Notes under the pieces: generated by a model
Seen by the model: the letters and a program-made list of their open reading frames with translations, nothing else
Databases searched by the model: none
Told to the model about the DNA's origin: nothing
In this document: piece after piece, positions 63,834 through 64,000 of the stretch
Numbering within the stretch: the stretch's first letter is position 1
How the letters are laid out: the number at the start of each line of letters is the position of its first letter
Translations under genes and position numbers: made by a program
Origin: Monosporascus cannonballus
Lineage: Eukaryota > Ascomycota > Sordariomycetes > Xylariales
Direction of reading: 5' to 3'
Assembly (NCBI GenBank): GCA_004154925.1
Contig: QJNS01000102.1
Span: forward strand, 186,001-250,000
Length of the DNA stretch: 64,000 bases

Positions 63834-63836
63834 ATT

Positions 63837-63890
63837 GTCACAGTCCTAAGTGGCACCTTGTAGATATACAGAGCAGAACAAGACTGTGAC
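63837..63890. repeat. 9-bp inverted repeat around an un-mutated 36-bp segment
   Basis: GTCACAGTC (63837-63845) and GACTGTGAC (63882-63890) are perfect inverted copies. The right arm overlaps the TGTGAC start of LTR M. The enclosed segment retains CA and TG pairs, unlike its left flank. Confidence 0.8.
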
Positions 63891-64000
63891 GGCTGGGGGG
63901 TTTAACCAACTATTAAACCTTAATCGTACGGGTTTATGTTAGCAGAAGTATTATGGGAATCTGAGTAATGGATACATTAATCGTATTACGTTTCGTAATA
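63885..64000 (-). repeat. LTR M, truncated by the window end
   Basis: It begins TGTGACGGCTGGGGGG and continues GTTTAACCAACTATTAAACC, the least mutated copy of this LTR start in the window. It matches B's LTR for its full visible length (to 64000). Whether a whole element follows cannot be seen. Confidence 0.88.

Noticed and set aside
1..64000. Mitochondrial or apicomplexan origin, suggested by the high A+T
   Set aside because: Stacked Gypsy chromoviruses with LTRs and CpG-sparing mutation point to a filamentous ascomycete nuclear genome.

Overview
The window looks like a gene-free, extremely AT-rich heterochromatin block from a filamentous ascomycete. It is built almost wholly of Ty3/Gypsy LTR retrotransposons that have been destroyed by a process with the signature of repeat-induced point mutation (RIP). 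Surviving C and G sit mostly in CpG, while CpA/TpG is depleted. Stops fall where Gln or Trp codons are expected, catalytic Asp becomes Asn, and the zinc-knuckle His becomes Tyr. I see no intact host gene, no tRNA or rRNA and no CRISPR array. Every open frame in the window is either a shard of a decayed element or a shadow of one. The elements' domain order (gag, protease, RT, RNase H, integrase, C-terminal chromodomain) is that of fungal chromoviruses.

Positions 1-51.9 kb are one nested stack of insertions that can be taken apart from LTR ends, equal LTR lengths and target-site duplications (TSDs). The deepest layer is element I (minus strand). Its 3' end is at 30749-31231 and its body resumes at 45585 and runs to about 51.9 kb. 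Elements C (+, right end 30748) and F (+, 31232-45584) both landed in I. C was in turn hit by A (minus, right end 10523; I infer that it sits in C's 5' LTR), by D (minus, 11689-18598) and by B (minus, 19677-26386). A was hit by E (minus, 1447-8785). F was hit by G (+, 32486-39716) and by H, now a solo LTR (44970-45175). A, B, C, F and J share one family, with shared internal sequence and LTR body but different U3 ends. G and I form a second family, D a third, and E with H a fourth.

Positions 51.9-64 kb are even more AT-rich. They hold a solo LTR of the A/B/C/F family (55493-55872), a badly decayed full-length element J (57199-63389), a possible D-type LTR scrap near 54.1 kb, and at the right edge an LTR scrap followed by a much better preserved LTR start that runs off the window.

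D, B and G keep intact RT catalytic boxes (YMDD, YFDD, YLDD), whereas E, C, F and I have lost theirs. The most useful leads are the fully resolvable nesting, the occupied/empty-site pair for E's insertion, un-mutated U3 patches, the swapping of U3 types on a shared LTR body, and long 3' regions in D and E that may carry an accessory frame. All domain calls come from reading translations by eye; no alignment or database search was run.
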